A stretch of DNA of 64,000 nucleotides from Scandinavium ludwigii_A (GCA_050516505.1 CP191518.1:4402001-4466000), one strand, 5' to 3'; positions 37,615-47,355 are shown, counted from the stretch's first letter. Program-made: numbers and translations. The notes: generated by a model from the letters alone, not told the origin.

Positions 37615-40047
37615 TTACAGCAGCTGCGCCAGACGGTTAATGTCTGACTGAATGGCCCCGGCCGTTACGTCACGACCGGCCCCCGGCCCGCGGATAACCA
37701 ACGGGTTATCACGATACCAACGGCTTTCGATGGCAAAGACGTTATCACACGGCAGCAGCGCGGCCAGTGGATGTTCCGGACGTACGGCTTCAACGCCAAC
37801 ACGCGCTTTACCGTTGGCATCAAAACGCGCCACGTAGCGCAGCACAAGGCCCATTTCCTGCGCGGCTTCCAGACGCTGAATCATCTGCTCGTTCAGGTCT
37901 TCGCCGTTCTCAAAGAAGTGATCGATAGACCCTTCTTCGCAATGGGAGGGCACCAGCGATTCGACACGCACCTGGTCAGGCTCGATGTTGTAACCCGCTT
38001 CACGGGCGAGGATCACCAGCTTGCGCATAACATCTTTGCCAGACAAATCAACGCGCGGGTCGGGTTCAGTTAAGCCTTGCTGCCATGCCTGATCCACCAG
38101 CTCGGTGAACGGCACGGTGCCGTCGAACTGCAAGAACAGCCATGAAAGCGTGCCGGAGAAAATCCCGCTGATGGCCAGAATAGTGTCGCCGCTGTCACGC
38201 AGGTCGCGAACGGTGAAATTCACCGGCAGGCCCGCGCCAACGGTGGCGTTATATAACCAGTGGCGACCCGTTTTTTCGAACGCGTCATGGATTTGGCGGT
38301 ATTTGTCGCTGGTGCTGGCCCCGGCGAGTTTGTTGGCGCTGATCACGTGGAAACCGTGGCTGGCGAAATCCAGATACTGCTCAGCGAGCTGGGCGCTGGC
38401 GGTGACGTCCAGTACCACCAAGTCATCGTATGGATGCGCACGCATCCACAGGAACAACGATTCTTCGTCCTGCTCTACCGCTTCATCGTTAAAGAATGCG
38501 AGCGCGCGGCTGGCGTCCAGGCCTTCGTAATTCAGCAGGCTGCGGCGGCTATCGACCACACCTGCCAGCACAAATTCAAATCCGGTACGCGCCGAAAGCG
38601 TGCTTTGCTCACGGGCAAACAGCTCCAGCCAGCGTGAACCAATATTACCTTTGCCGAACAGCACCAGACCAATGCGTTTTTCAGCGCGGAACAGCGACTG
38701 GTGCAGGCCCTGAATCAGGCTTTCGGTAGGCCCGGTACGCAGAACCGCCACCAGGCTGATGCCTTCTTCCGACTGCCAAGTGAACTCCACCGGCTGGCCT
38801 TTGAGCTGTTGCCAGAAGCGATGGCAGTGCAGCGGGTTACGGGTCACACCTGCGCCGACCATGGCAATCAATGCCAGCCCCTGGCGTAAACGCAGCTCGC
38901 CCGGCAAGCCCGCTTCATCAAGCAGCTTCAGCGCGCTATCTGCCACTTCGGCGGTATAGCAGAACTGCAGCAGATGACGATCGGGATGCACGCCCACCGC
39001 CAGCGGGCGCACATGCGCGCGCTTGAAAATGAGGTCGATTTCTTTGTGTGCCAGCTTAAAGTCCTGGCTGGACGGGACCTGAAATTCAATCAAGCAAACG
39101 TCATCATGACTGGTGACGATGCGCGCCCCGGTTCCGGACGCGAGCACGCGTTCGATGCGGGTTGAACCCTGATCCGGGGTGTAGCTGCAGCGCAGCTGTA
39201 AATCGATATCGCTGCCGGAGACAGGTTGCAGAGTACGGGCGTGAAGCACCGGAGCCGCCAGACGCGCCAGTTCACTGGCTTCGTCGAGACGCAGCAGCGG
39301 CAGCAGACAGGCATCTTTCACTTTACGCGGGTCGGCGCTGTACACGCCTGCCACGTCGCTCCAGATGGTGACGCGAGACACGCCCGCCAGCGCACCAATT
39401 TGCGTTGCCGAGTAGTCAGAACCATTACGGCCCAGCAGCACCGTACCGCCTTCAGTATCGCGGCTGATAAACCCGGTCACCACCAGACGTTTATTTGGAT
39501 GCTGCGCCAGCAGTTGCTGAAGCAGCGGGAAAGAGAGGCCTTCATCGACCTGTGGCTGAGCGCCGCGCTCGGCACGCAGAAACGCACGTGCGTCGAGCCA
39601 TGCGGCGTCCAGACCTTGTTGTTGCAAAACGGCAGCCATCAACCGTGCGGACCACACTTCGCCGTGGCCGACGACTTCGGCGTAAACCACGTCGTTGATA
39701 CCGCCGTCGAGGAGCGTGGCCAGACGTTCAAGATCGTGAATAAATTCAGCGATCATGCTGTCGGCCACCTCGGCAGGCAGCAGCCCGGTCATCAGTTCAA
39801 TCTGATAACGGCGCAGCGCCTGCTGAACCTGATGCGCAGAAAGTCTGTCCGTCTGGCTGAGTTTCAGCCAGCTGATCAGCTGGTTAGTGGTACTGCCAGC
39901 GGCGGAAACGACCATCATGTCTTCTGGCTGCGAGTGCTCAGCCATAATCCCTGCCACGCGCAGGTAACATTTCACATCCGCCAGACTACTCCCACCAAAC
40001 TTATGCAGTTGACGAGCCTTCGTCCCTGCCTGCGCTATCACACTCAT
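37615..40047 (-). CDS. metL: Bifunctional aspartokinase II / homoserine dehydrogenase II
   Basis: 810 residues, the E. coli length. The N-terminal aspartokinase (LHKFGGSSLADVK near residue 15; to about 300) is joined through a linker region (about 300-460) to a NAD(P)-dependent homoserine dehydrogenase (LVLFGKGNIGSRWLELFA onward, with SANKLAGA and GAGLPV motifs). It feeds aspartate towards methionine. Unlike ThrA it is not feedback inhibited in E. coli, being controlled by MetJ. It starts 2 bases after the metB stop. Confidence 0.97.
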   Translation of the reverse strand: MSVIAQAGTKARQLHKFGGSSLADVKCYLRVAGIMAEHSQPEDMMVVSAAGSTTNQLISWLKLSQTDRLSAHQVQQALRRYQIELMTGLLPAEVADSMIAEFIHDLERLATLLDGGINDVVYAEVVGHGEVWSARLMAAVLQQQGLDAAWLDARAFLRAERGAQPQVDEGLSFPLLQQLLAQHPNKRLVVTGFISRDTEGGTVLLGRNGSDYSATQIGALAGVSRVTIWSDVAGVYSADPRKVKDACLLPLLRLDEASELARLAAPVLHARTLQPVSGSDIDLQLRCSYTPDQGSTRIERVLASGTGARIVTSHDDVCLIEFQVPSSQDFKLAHKEIDLIFKRAHVRPLAVGVHPDRHLLQFCYTAEVADSALKLLDEAGLPGELRLRQGLALIAMVGAGVTRNPLHCHRFWQQLKGQPVEFTWQSEEGISLVAVLRTGPTESLIQGLHQSLFRAEKRIGLVLFGKGNIGSRWLELFAREQSTLSARTGFEFVLAGVVDSRRSLLNYEGLDASRALAFFNDEAVEQDEESLFLWMRAHPYDDLVVLDVTASAQLAEQYLDFASHGFHVISANKLAGASTSDKYRQIHDAFEKTGRHWLYNATVGAGLPVNFTVRDLRDSGDTILAISGIFSGTLSWLFLQFDGTVPFTELVDQAWQQGLTEPDPRVDLSGKDVMRKLVILAREAGYNIEPDQVRVESLVPSHCEEGSIDHFFENGEDLNEQMIQRLEAAQEMGLVLRYVARFDANGKARVGVEAVRPEHPLAALLPCDNVFAIESRWYRDNPLVIRGPGAGRDVTAGAIQSDINRLAQLL

Positions 40048-40049
40048 GT

Positions 40050-41210
40050 TTACCCCTCGTTTGCTGCCCGGAACCCATTTTCCAGGTCGGCAATTAAATC
40101 TTCACTGTCTTCAATACCGGTCGAAATACGCAGCAGCGTTTCTGAAATCCCTGCCGCCGCGCGTGCTTCTGGCGCCATCCCCGCGTGGGTCATGGTTGCC
40201 GCGTGAGAAATCAAACTTTCCACGCCGCCTAACGATTCTGCCAATGTGAACAACTCCAGGCCGCCCAGGAAACGGCGCAGGGTATTTTCGTCGCCGTCCA
40301 GCTCAAAACTGAGCATCGCGCCGAAGCCTTTCTGCTGACGAGCCGCGATTTCATGGCCTTGGTTTTCTGGCAGAGAAGGATGATACAGCTTTTTCACCCG
40401 TGGTTGCTGCTTCAGGAACTCAACAATTGCCGTGGCATTGCGTTGGGCCACTTCCATACGCGGAGAAAGCGTGCGCAGGCCACGCAGCAACAGGTAGCTG
40501 TCAAATGCTCCACCGGTGACGCCGATGTTATTCGCCCACCATGCCAGCTCAGTGACGGTTTCCTGATCTTTGGCAATCACCACGCCCGCAACCACATCAG
40601 AGTGGCCGTTGAGGTATTTGGTACAGGAATGCAGAACCAGATCGGCACCCAACGCCAGCGGGTTTTGCAGCGCCGGGCTGAGGAAGGTGTTATCCACCAC
40701 GCTCACGGCCCCGGCTTCACGCGCCAGCTCGCAGATTTTCGCAATATCGACGACGCGCAACAACGGATTACTTGGGCTTTCGACCAGAACCAGTTTCGGT
40801 TTTTCTGCCAGCGCGGCTTTGAGCGCCTGCTCATTGTTCTGATCGACAAACAGCACACGATAACAGCCGCGTTTCGCCAGGCTGTCGAACAAACGGTAGC
40901 TGCCGCCGTAACAGTCATGTGGTGCCACCAGCAGATCGCCCGGCTTCAGGTAAACGGTGGTAACCAGAAGAATGGCAGACATGCCGGTGTTCGTCAGAAC
41001 AGCACCCGCGCCGCCTTCCAGTTCTGCCAGTGCACGCTGCACGACATCACGCGTCGGGTTGCCGCGACGGGAATAGTCATGCGCACGCGGTTCGTTAAAT
41101 CCGGTGAAATTATACGTACTGGAGAGGTGAATCGGGGGGACAACGCAGCCATATTGCTCGTCATCATTTAACCCGCTACGCACTGCGATAGTGGCTTGTT
41201 TACGCGTCAT
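40050..41210 (-). CDS. metB: Cystathionine gamma-synthase
   Basis: 386 residues, the E. coli length. PLP enzyme that joins O-succinylhomoserine and cysteine to cystathionine. The Schiff-base lysine is K198 in HSCTKYLNGHSDV; PSNPLLRVVDI and the DYSRRGNPTRD loop are family signatures of Cys/Met-metabolism PLP enzymes. First gene of metBL, divergent from metJ with the met boxes between. Confidence 0.98.
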   Translation of the reverse strand: MTRKQATIAVRSGLNDDEQYGCVVPPIHLSSTYNFTGFNEPRAHDYSRRGNPTRDVVQRALAELEGGAGAVLTNTGMSAILLVTTVYLKPGDLLVAPHDCYGGSYRLFDSLAKRGCYRVLFVDQNNEQALKAALAEKPKLVLVESPSNPLLRVVDIAKICELAREAGAVSVVDNTFLSPALQNPLALGADLVLHSCTKYLNGHSDVVAGVVIAKDQETVTELAWWANNIGVTGGAFDSYLLLRGLRTLSPRMEVAQRNATAIVEFLKQQPRVKKLYHPSLPENQGHEIAARQQKGFGAMLSFELDGDENTLRRFLGGLELFTLAESLGGVESLISHAATMTHAGMAPEARAAAGISETLLRISTGIEDSEDLIADLENGFRAANEG

Positions 41211-41271
41211 GGTGAATCGTTCCTGGCTTCATCGGTGAAAAGTCAGGCCTCAGAGTAACCACTGCCACAAT

Positions 41272-41319
41272 AGACGTCAATACATCTGGACATCTAAACT
41301 TCTTTGCGTATAGATTGAG
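41272..41319. promoter_or_regulatory. MetJ operator between metB and metJ
   Basis: Six in-phase 8-base units starting AGACGTCA, ATACATCT, GGACATCT, AAACTTCT, then weaker TTGCGTAT and AGATTGAG, against the AGACGTCT consensus. MetJ-SAM binds such arrays cooperatively and represses metBL and itself. Confidence 0.9.
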
Positions 41320-41472
41320 CAATCGGGAAATAGCCGTTAAAATTATATGCATTAGCGCACATACACAGAGGCTTTGCTGGTGTCATGGTCACACCTCTCA
41401 GGTAAACTGTGCGGGATTATGGTCCGGGCGCGCGCCCTGGCCCTTTATTAATGATTAGAGGATGAGAGTCTC

Positions 41473-41790
41473 ATGGCTGAATGGAGCGGCGAATATATCA
41501 GCCCCTACGCTGAGCACGGTAAGAAGAGCGAGCAAGTAAAAAAAATTACGGTGTCCATTCCTCTGAAGGTTTTGAAAATCCTTACCGATGAACGTACCCG
41601 TCGCCAGGTGAACAACCTGCGCCACGCCACCAACAGCGAACTGCTGTGTGAAGCGTTTTTACATGCGTTTACCGGTCAACCGCTGCCAAACGATGAAGAT
41701 CTGCGCAAAGAGCGTAGTGATGAAATTCCGGAAGCTGCGAAGATTATTATGCGTGAACTGGGGATCGACCCGGATACGTGGGAATACTGA
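41473..41790 (+). CDS. metJ: Methionine repressor
   Basis: 105 residues, the E. coli length. A ribbon-helix-helix dimer; the DNA-contacting beta strand is KKITVSIPLKVLKIL near residues 22-36. S-adenosylmethionine is the co-repressor. Targets in this window are metB-metL, metF and metJ itself. Ends IDPDTWEY like K-12 MetJ. An intrinsic terminator follows. Confidence 0.98.
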   Translation: MAEWSGEYISPYAEHGKKSEQVKKITVSIPLKVLKILTDERTRRQVNNLRHATNSELLCEAFLHAFTGQPLPNDEDLRKERSDEIPEAAKIIMRELGIDPDTWEY

Positions 41791-41801
41791 TTTTCAGATA
41801 C

Positions 41802-41829
41802 AAAAAAGGCGCCTTTCGGCGCCTTTTTC
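41802..41829. terminator. Bidirectional terminator between metJ and rpmE
   Basis: AAAAAAGGCGCC-TTTC-GGCGCCTTTTT, with A and T tracts on both sides, between convergent genes. Confidence 0.93.
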
Positions 41830-41838
41830 TCGGGTAGC

Positions 41839-42051
41839 TTATTTAGCGCCCGGGATGCTGAAACGCTTGTTGAAGCGGTCAACACGGCCACCGGTAGCAA
41901 CGTCACGCTGCTTGCCAGTGTAGAACGGGTGGCATTTGCCGCACACGTCCAGGTTCAGATCGTGACCAACGGTAGAACGGATGGTCATTACGTTACCGCA
42001 AGAACAGTTTGCAGTAATTTCTGCGTAATTTGGGTGAATACCTTTTTTCAT
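41839..42051 (-). CDS. rpmE: Ribosomal protein bL31 (zinc-binding form)
   Basis: 70 residues from ATG at 42051 (MKKGIHPNYAEITANCSCGN); the upstream frame extension lacks a ribosome site. Cysteines C16, C18, C37 and C40 (NCSCGN, VCGKC) form the zinc site, so this is the C+ paralogue, used when zinc is plentiful; the zinc-independent ykgM type would lack them. It lies at the 50S central protuberance bridging to the 30S head. Stands alone, as in E. coli. Confidence 0.97.
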   Translation of the reverse strand: MKKGIHPNYAEITANCSCGNVMTIRSTVGHDLNLDVCGKCHPFYTGKQRDVATGGRVDRFNKRFSIPGAK

Positions 42052-42258
42052 GGGAAACCTCAGTAAAGGCCACGCCGCTCTTCCAGCCCTAACGCCAGAC
42101 ACCGCGTGAAGTTAATAGTATAGGTCTTTTTGGTACGCATTATGTGCACCAAAGGCGGCGAATCATACAGAATATAACCAGGGGTTGCAATCTGATCCGC
42201 ACGTCGCCTTAGTGTAATGTGTATACTAACGCGCTCCTTTTCAAGTCAGGAAGATTCG

Positions 42259-44457
42259 ATGCCCGTCGCACACGTTGCCCTGCCCGTTCCGCTTCCCCGT
42301 ACCTTTGACTATGTGCTGCCAGATGGCATTAGCGCTCAGGCCGGGTGTCGCGTCCGCGTGCCATTTGGCAAACAGCAAGAACGCGTGGGGATTGTGGTCT
42401 CGGTCAGCGACGACAGCGAGCTGCCGCTCAAAGATTTGAAAAACGTCATTGAAGTATTGGATGACGAACCCGTTTACTCGCCTGCCGTCTGGCGCATGCT
42501 GCAGTGGGCCGCAGACTATTACCACCATCCGATTGGCGATGTACTTTTTCACGCGCTGCCGATTCTGCTGCGCCAGGGGAAACCCGCCAGCGCCGCGCCG
42601 CTGTGGTACTGGTATGCGACGGAACAGGGCCAGGCAGTGGATATCCACACACTGAAGCGATCCGCCAAACAACAGCAGGCGCTGGCAGCGCTGCGTCAGG
42701 GCAAAATCTGGCGCCATCAGGTTGCCGATTTAGAATTCAACGACGCCGCCCTGCAGGGCCTGCGTAAAAAAGGTTATAGCGATCTGGCGAGCGAAGCGCC
42801 TGCGATTTCCGACTGGCGCAATGGCTATGCGGTTACCGGCGAGCGTCTGCGTCTGAACACCGAACAGGCCACCGCCGTCGGGGCCATTCACAGCGCGTCG
42901 GACAAATTTTCAGCCTGGCTGCTGGCAGGTGTCACCGGCTCCGGCAAAACAGAAGTCTATCTGAGCGTGCTGGAAAACGTGCTGGCGCAGGGGAAACAGG
43001 CGCTGGTGATGGTGCCCGAAATCGGCCTTACACCGCAGACCATAGCCCGCTTTCGTGAACGCTTTAACGCCCCGGTCGAAGTGCTGCACTCCGCCCTCAA
43101 CGACAGCGAACGCCTGTCGGCCTGGCTGAAAGCGAAGAATGGCGAAGCCGGGATTGTCATTGGCACCCGCTCTTCCTTATTTACGCCGTTCAAAAATCTC
43201 GGCGTGATCGTGATCGACGAAGAGCACGACAGTTCCTACAAGCAGCAGGAAGGCTGGCGCTATCACGCTCGCGATCTGGCGGTGTGGCGCGCCCATAATG
43301 AGCAAATTCCGATCATTCTCGGCTCCGCGACGCCAGCCCTGGAAACGTTGCACAACGTTCGCCAGGGAAAATATCACCAGCTTAAACTGACCAAACGCGC
43401 CGGGAACGCACGTCCCGCGACTCAGCACGTGCTCGATTTAAAAAGCCAACAGTTGCAGGCCGGGCTTTCTCCGGCGTTAATCAGCCGGATGCGCCAGCAT
43501 TTGCAGGCCGATAATCAGGTCATTTTATTCCTCAACCGCCGCGGTTATGCGCCGACGCTACTGTGCCACGAATGCGGATGGATTGCGGAATGCCCGCGTT
43601 GCGACAGCTATTACACGCTGCATCAGACCCATCGCCACCTGCGCTGCCACCATTGCGATAGCCAGCGTCCCATTCCGCGTCAATGCCCTTCATGCGGTTC
43701 GACGCATCTGGTACCGGTGGGATTAGGGACTGAACAGCTTGAGGATGTGCTGGCGCCGATGTTTGCCAACGTCCCAATTTCGCGTATCGACCGCGACACG
43801 ACGAGCCGCAAAGGCGCGCTGGAACAATACCTGGCGGAGGTGCATCGCGGCGGCGCGCGCATTCTGATTGGTACCCAGATGCTGGCTAAAGGCCACCACT
43901 TCCCGGATGTCACCCTTGTGGCGCTGCTTGATGTCGACGGTGCGCTGTTCTCGGCTGATTTCCGTTCCGCCGAGCGTTTTGCTCAGTTATATACCCAGGT
44001 TTCTGGCCGTGCGGGCCGGGCCGGGAAACAGGGCGAAGTGATTCTGCAAACCCATCACCCGGAACATCCGCTGCTGCAAACCCTGCTCCATCAGGGCTAT
44101 GACGCCTTTGCTCAGCAGGCGCTGGCGGAGCGCCAGACACTTCAGCTGCCGCCGTGGACCAGCCATGTACTGATCCGCGCAGAAGATCACAATAATCAGG
44201 AAGCACCGCTGTTTCTGCAGCAGCTGCGTAATTTGCTTCAGGCCAGCCCGCTGGCGGATGACAAACTCTGGCTGCTCGGCCCGGTGCCTGCTCTCGCGCC
44301 AAAACGCGGCGGGCGCTGGCGCTGGCAAATTGTGCTGCAACACCCATCACGCCTACGTTTACAGCATATCGTCAGTGGGGCTATGGCGCTGATAAACACC
44401 CTTCCTGCCTCACGTAAAGTGAAATGGGTGCTGGACGTTGACCCGATCGAAGGCTAA
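42259..44457 (+). CDS. priA: Primosomal replication-restart helicase
   Basis: 732 residues from ATG at 42259 (MPVAHVALPVPLPRTFDY), the E. coli length; the 14-codon upstream extension is not needed. The 3'-DNA-binding domain is residues 1-105, then a winged helix, then helicase SF2 motifs: Walker A GVTGSGKTE with K230, DEEH near 320 and GSATPA. A zinc-binding insertion (CHECGW...CPRCDSYY...CHHC...CPSCGS) has eight cysteines. It reloads the replisome at stalled forks. Directly upstream of cytR, with no yiiX gene between rpmE and metJ as in K-12. Confidence 0.97.
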   Translation: MPVAHVALPVPLPRTFDYVLPDGISAQAGCRVRVPFGKQQERVGIVVSVSDDSELPLKDLKNVIEVLDDEPVYSPAVWRMLQWAADYYHHPIGDVLFHALPILLRQGKPASAAPLWYWYATEQGQAVDIHTLKRSAKQQQALAALRQGKIWRHQVADLEFNDAALQGLRKKGYSDLASEAPAISDWRNGYAVTGERLRLNTEQATAVGAIHSASDKFSAWLLAGVTGSGKTEVYLSVLENVLAQGKQALVMVPEIGLTPQTIARFRERFNAPVEVLHSALNDSERLSAWLKAKNGEAGIVIGTRSSLFTPFKNLGVIVIDEEHDSSYKQQEGWRYHARDLAVWRAHNEQIPIILGSATPALETLHNVRQGKYHQLKLTKRAGNARPATQHVLDLKSQQLQAGLSPALISRMRQHLQADNQVILFLNRRGYAPTLLCHECGWIAECPRCDSYYTLHQTHRHLRCHHCDSQRPIPRQCPSCGSTHLVPVGLGTEQLEDVLAPMFANVPISRIDRDTTSRKGALEQYLAEVHRGGARILIGTQMLAKGHHFPDVTLVALLDVDGALFSADFRSAERFAQLYTQVSGRAGRAGKQGEVILQTHHPEHPLLQTLLHQGYDAFAQQALAERQTLQLPPWTSHVLIRAEDHNNQEAPLFLQQLRNLLQASPLADDKLWLLGPVPALAPKRGGRWRWQIVLQHPSRLRLQHIVSGAMALINTLPASRKVKWVLDVDPIEG

Positions 44458-44607
44458 CTCCTTGCGCTGCGAGGCAGATCGAAAAATTCAGCTTCCGTCA
44501 CAATTTTCATGAAATTTCTGTAACTCCCCTGACTTACTCTCTGATAAAAAAGAGACTGTTGTCAGAGACAGTGGAAGTCTCTGCCCCCGTCAGCGAGGAG
44601 AACCCAG

Positions 44608-45636
44608 GTGAAGTCCAAAAAAGAGGTTGTTTCGGCAACCATGAAGGATGTGGCTCAGAAAGCGAATGTCTCAACGGCAACCGTTTCCAGGGCATTGATG
44701 AACCCCGACAAAGTGTCGCAGTCCACGCGTAATAAAGTGGAGCAGGCCGCGCTGGAAGTGGGATATTTCCCACAGGCTCTGGGCCGGAACATGAAGCGTA
44801 ACGAGTCGAGAACCATTCTGGTGATTGTGCCGGACATCTGCGATCCTTTCTTTAGTGAAATCATCCGGGGTATCGAAATTACCGCTGCTGAGCAGGGGTA
44901 TCTGGTGCTGATTGGCGACTGCGCTCATCAGAATCAGCAGGAAAAAACCTTCATTGATCTCATCATCACCAAACAAATCGACGGTATGCTGCTGCTGGGT
45001 TCGCGCCTGCCGTTCGACGCCAGCATTGAAGAGCAACGGAATTTGCCGCCAATGGTCATGGCCAATGAGTTTGCACCTGAACTCGAACTGCCGACGGTTC
45101 ATATCGATAACCTCACCGCGTCCTTTAACGCCGTGAATTTCCTCCACGAACTTGGGCATCAGCGCATCGGTTGCATTGCCGGGCCAGAAGAAATGCCGCT
45201 GTGCCACTATCGCTTGCAGGGCTATGTGCAGGCGCTGCGCCGCAGTGGGCTTACGGTCGATCCGCACTACATCGCTCGCGGCAACTTTACCTTCGAAGCC
45301 GGGGCGACCGCGCTGGAACAGCTGCTTGCACTGCCGCAGCCGCCGACGGCCATCTTCTGCCACAGTGACATTATGGCGCTGGGCGCGCTGTCGCTGGCTA
45401 AACGCCGCGGCCTGAAAGTGCCGGACGATCTGTCGATTATCGGCTTCGATAACATTTCCCTCTCAGAATTTTGCGACCCGCCGCTCACCACCGTTTCCCA
45501 ACCGCGTTTTGATATCGGACGTGAAGCCATGCTGTTATTACTCGATCAGCTAAGCGGTCAAAATGTCAGCAGCGGCTCCCGTCTGCTCGACTGTGAACTG
45601 GTGGTTCGCGGTAGTACCACAAAAAATAAGCCTTAA
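44608..45636 (+). CDS. cytR: LacI-family nucleoside-catabolism repressor
   Basis: 342 residues from GTG (44608), with GCGAGGAG upstream; K-12 CytR is 341. The LacI helix-turn-helix is at residues 12-31 (MKDVAQKANVSTATVSRALM) and the ligand domain from about 65 (TILVIVPDICDPFFSEIIRG). CytR represses deo, udp, cdd and others with cAMP-CRP as co-repressor and is induced by cytidine. The hinge segment and the last 10 residues differ most from K-12. Confidence 0.96.
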   Translation: MKSKKEVVSATMKDVAQKANVSTATVSRALMNPDKVSQSTRNKVEQAALEVGYFPQALGRNMKRNESRTILVIVPDICDPFFSEIIRGIEITAAEQGYLVLIGDCAHQNQQEKTFIDLIITKQIDGMLLLGSRLPFDASIEEQRNLPPMVMANEFAPELELPTVHIDNLTASFNAVNFLHELGHQRIGCIAGPEEMPLCHYRLQGYVQALRRSGLTVDPHYIARGNFTFEAGATALEQLLALPQPPTAIFCHSDIMALGALSLAKRRGLKVPDDLSIIGFDNISLSEFCDPPLTTVSQPRFDIGREAMLLLLDQLSGQNVSSGSRLLDCELVVRGSTTKNKP

Positions 45637-45729
45637 ACTAAACGGCTTTCAGACTAGCGCTTCTGGTCAAAGCCCCGCCGCTTAAGTAACATGGCGGGCT
45701 GATGAACGAATAAATACAGCGAAACGACA

Positions 45730-46725
45730 GTGGCACAACGAGATTATGTAAGCCGCAGCAAACCTGCTGCTTCGCGGCGAAAAAAGAGTCCAACAAGGAA
45801 CTCACGGAAAAAGCAAAGTAGTTTTCCTGCTGTTTCACCAACCATGGTCGCCATTGCCGCAGCCGTGCTGGTTGCCTTTATCGGTGGTCTGTACTTCATT
45901 ACCCATCACAAGAAAGAAGAAGCCGATGCCATGCAGGGCCGTCAGGCCACGGGTAATGGCTTACCTCCGAAGCCGGAAGAACGCTGGCGCTATATTAAAG
46001 AACTGGAAAGCCGCCAGCCTGGCGTGCGTGCGCCAACAGAACCGTCTGCGGGTGGTGAAGTAAAAAATGCCAATCAGCTGACCGACGAACAGCGCCAGCT
46101 GTTAGCGCAAATGCAAGCCGATATGCGTCAGCAGCCGACGCAGCTGACGGAAGTACCGTGGAACGAGCAAACGCCTGAGCAGCGCCAGCAAACGCTGCAG
46201 CGCCAACGACTTCAGCAGCAGGTGCAGCAACAGCAGCAAGTTCAACAGCAGCAGTGGTCACAGACGCAGCCGGTGCAAGCCCCGCGCACGCAGTCTCGCC
46301 CGGTGGAACAGCAGCAAACGCGTACGGTTCAGAGCCAACCGGCTTCACAACCGCGCCAGACGCAGCCGAAACAAACCACACAGCAGCCGTATCAGGACCT
46401 GATGCAAACACCGACGCATACCACGGCCAGCCAGCCGAAAGCGCAGCAGGCTGCACCGGTAACGCGTGAGCCAGAACCGGCAAAACAGACCGCAGACGAT
46501 CGCCGTTGGATAATCCAGTGCGGTTCGTTTAAAGGTGCTGATCAGGCAGAAACCGTTCGTGCCCAACTGGCCTTTGAAGGATTTGACTCACGCATTACCA
46601 CCAATAACGGCTGGAATCGCGTGGTGATTGGCCCTGTGAAAGGCAAAGATAATGCCGATGGCACTATCTCTCGCCTCAAGGTTGCCGGACACGCAAACTG
46701 CATTCGTATCGCCTCCAGGGGTTGA
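45730..46725 (+). CDS. ftsN: Cell-division protein FtsN
   Basis: 331 residues from GTG. A basic cytoplasmic tail (residues 1-31) holding the RDYV motif that contacts FtsA, a single transmembrane helix at about 36-57, a periplasmic essential region (about 65-110, with ERWRYIKELE), a long Gln/Pro/Thr-rich disordered linker, and a C-terminal SPOR domain (about 254-329, DDRRWIIQCGSF) that binds denuded septal glycan. It triggers septal peptidoglycan synthesis. Codons 150-175 form a Gln-rich block unusually dense in CAG. The stop codon overlaps the hslV heat-shock promoter. Confidence 0.96.
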   Translation: MAQRDYVSRSKPAASRRKKSPTRNSRKKQSSFPAVSPTMVAIAAAVLVAFIGGLYFITHHKKEEADAMQGRQATGNGLPPKPEERWRYIKELESRQPGVRAPTEPSAGGEVKNANQLTDEQRQLLAQMQADMRQQPTQLTEVPWNEQTPEQRQQTLQRQRLQQQVQQQQQVQQQQWSQTQPVQAPRTQSRPVEQQQTRTVQSQPASQPRQTQPKQTTQQPYQDLMQTPTHTTASQPKAQQAAPVTREPEPAKQTADDRRWIIQCGSFKGADQAETVRAQLAFEGFDSRITTNNGWNRVVIGPVKGKDNADGTISRLKVAGHANCIRIASRG

Positions 46726-46748
46726 AACCCCCAAAATCCCCCCCATCT
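46721..46748 (+). promoter_or_regulatory. Sigma-32 (heat-shock) promoter of hslVU
   Basis: -35 GTTGAAA (46721-46727), 13-base spacer, -10 CCCCATCT (46741-46748), matching the sigma-32 consensus CTTGAAA-N13-15-CCCCATNT in all but the first base. The -35 overlaps the ftsN stop codon. Confidence 0.85.
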
Positions 46749-46761
46749 ATTAATGCATTCT

Positions 46762-46782
46762 GCCCCGCACAACGTGCGGGGC
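46762..46782 (+). promoter_or_regulatory. 5' leader hairpin of hslVU mRNA
   Basis: GCCCCGCAC-AAC-GTGCGGGGC, a perfect 9-bp stem just after the predicted start site; in E. coli a comparable leader hairpin stabilises the hslVU message. Confidence 0.75.
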
Positions 46783-46815
46783 CTGTATTCTGCATTACAC
46801 CCAGGGGGTCCTCTC

Positions 46816-47346
46816 GTGACAACAATAGTAAGTGTTCGCCGTAACGGTCATGTCGTTATCGCTGGTGATGGTCAGGCCACGCTTGGCAATACCGTCATGA
46901 AAGGCAACGTGAAAAAAGTACGCCGTCTGTATAACGACAAAGTGATCGCAGGCTTCGCCGGCGGCACTGCGGACGCCTTTACGCTGTTTGAACTGTTCGA
47001 ACGTAAACTGGAAATGCATCAGGGACATCTGGTCAAAGCCGCAGTTGAGCTCGCCAAAGACTGGCGTACCGACCGCATGCTGCGCAAGCTCGAAGCGCTG
47101 CTGGCCGTTGCAGACGAAAACGCATCGCTTATCATCACCGGCAACGGCGATGTGGTGCAGCCTGAAAACGATTTGATTGCCATTGGCTCCGGCGGCCCGT
47201 ATGCCCAGGCCGCAGCCCGTGCGCTGCTGGAAAATACCGAGCTGAGCGCTCGTGACATTGCGGAAAAAGCGTTGGGGATTGCAGGCGATATCTGCATCTA
47301 CACCAACCACTTCCACACCATCGAAGAATTACCTTCTAAAGCGTAA
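46816..47346 (+). CDS. hslV: HslV proteolytic subunit of the HslUV protease
   Basis: 176 residues from GTG at 46816; the apparent 21-codon extension crosses the leader hairpin. After Met removal the N-terminal threonine (TTIVSVRRNGHVVIAGDGQ) is the nucleophile, as in proteasome beta subunits. It forms a double hexamer that degrades proteins unfolded by HslU. It starts 9 bases before hslU in the same transcript and is heat-inducible. Confidence 0.97.
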   Translation: MTTIVSVRRNGHVVIAGDGQATLGNTVMKGNVKKVRRLYNDKVIAGFAGGTADAFTLFELFERKLEMHQGHLVKAAVELAKDWRTDRMLRKLEALLAVADENASLIITGNGDVVQPENDLIAIGSGGPYAQAAARALLENTELSARDIAEKALGIAGDICIYTNHFHTIEELPSKA

Positions 47347-47355
47347 GGATCTCCT

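Noticed and set aside
39226..40206. Plus-strand 326-codon frame opposite metL/metB
   Set aside because: Antisense shadow running through both gene ends and the operon joint.
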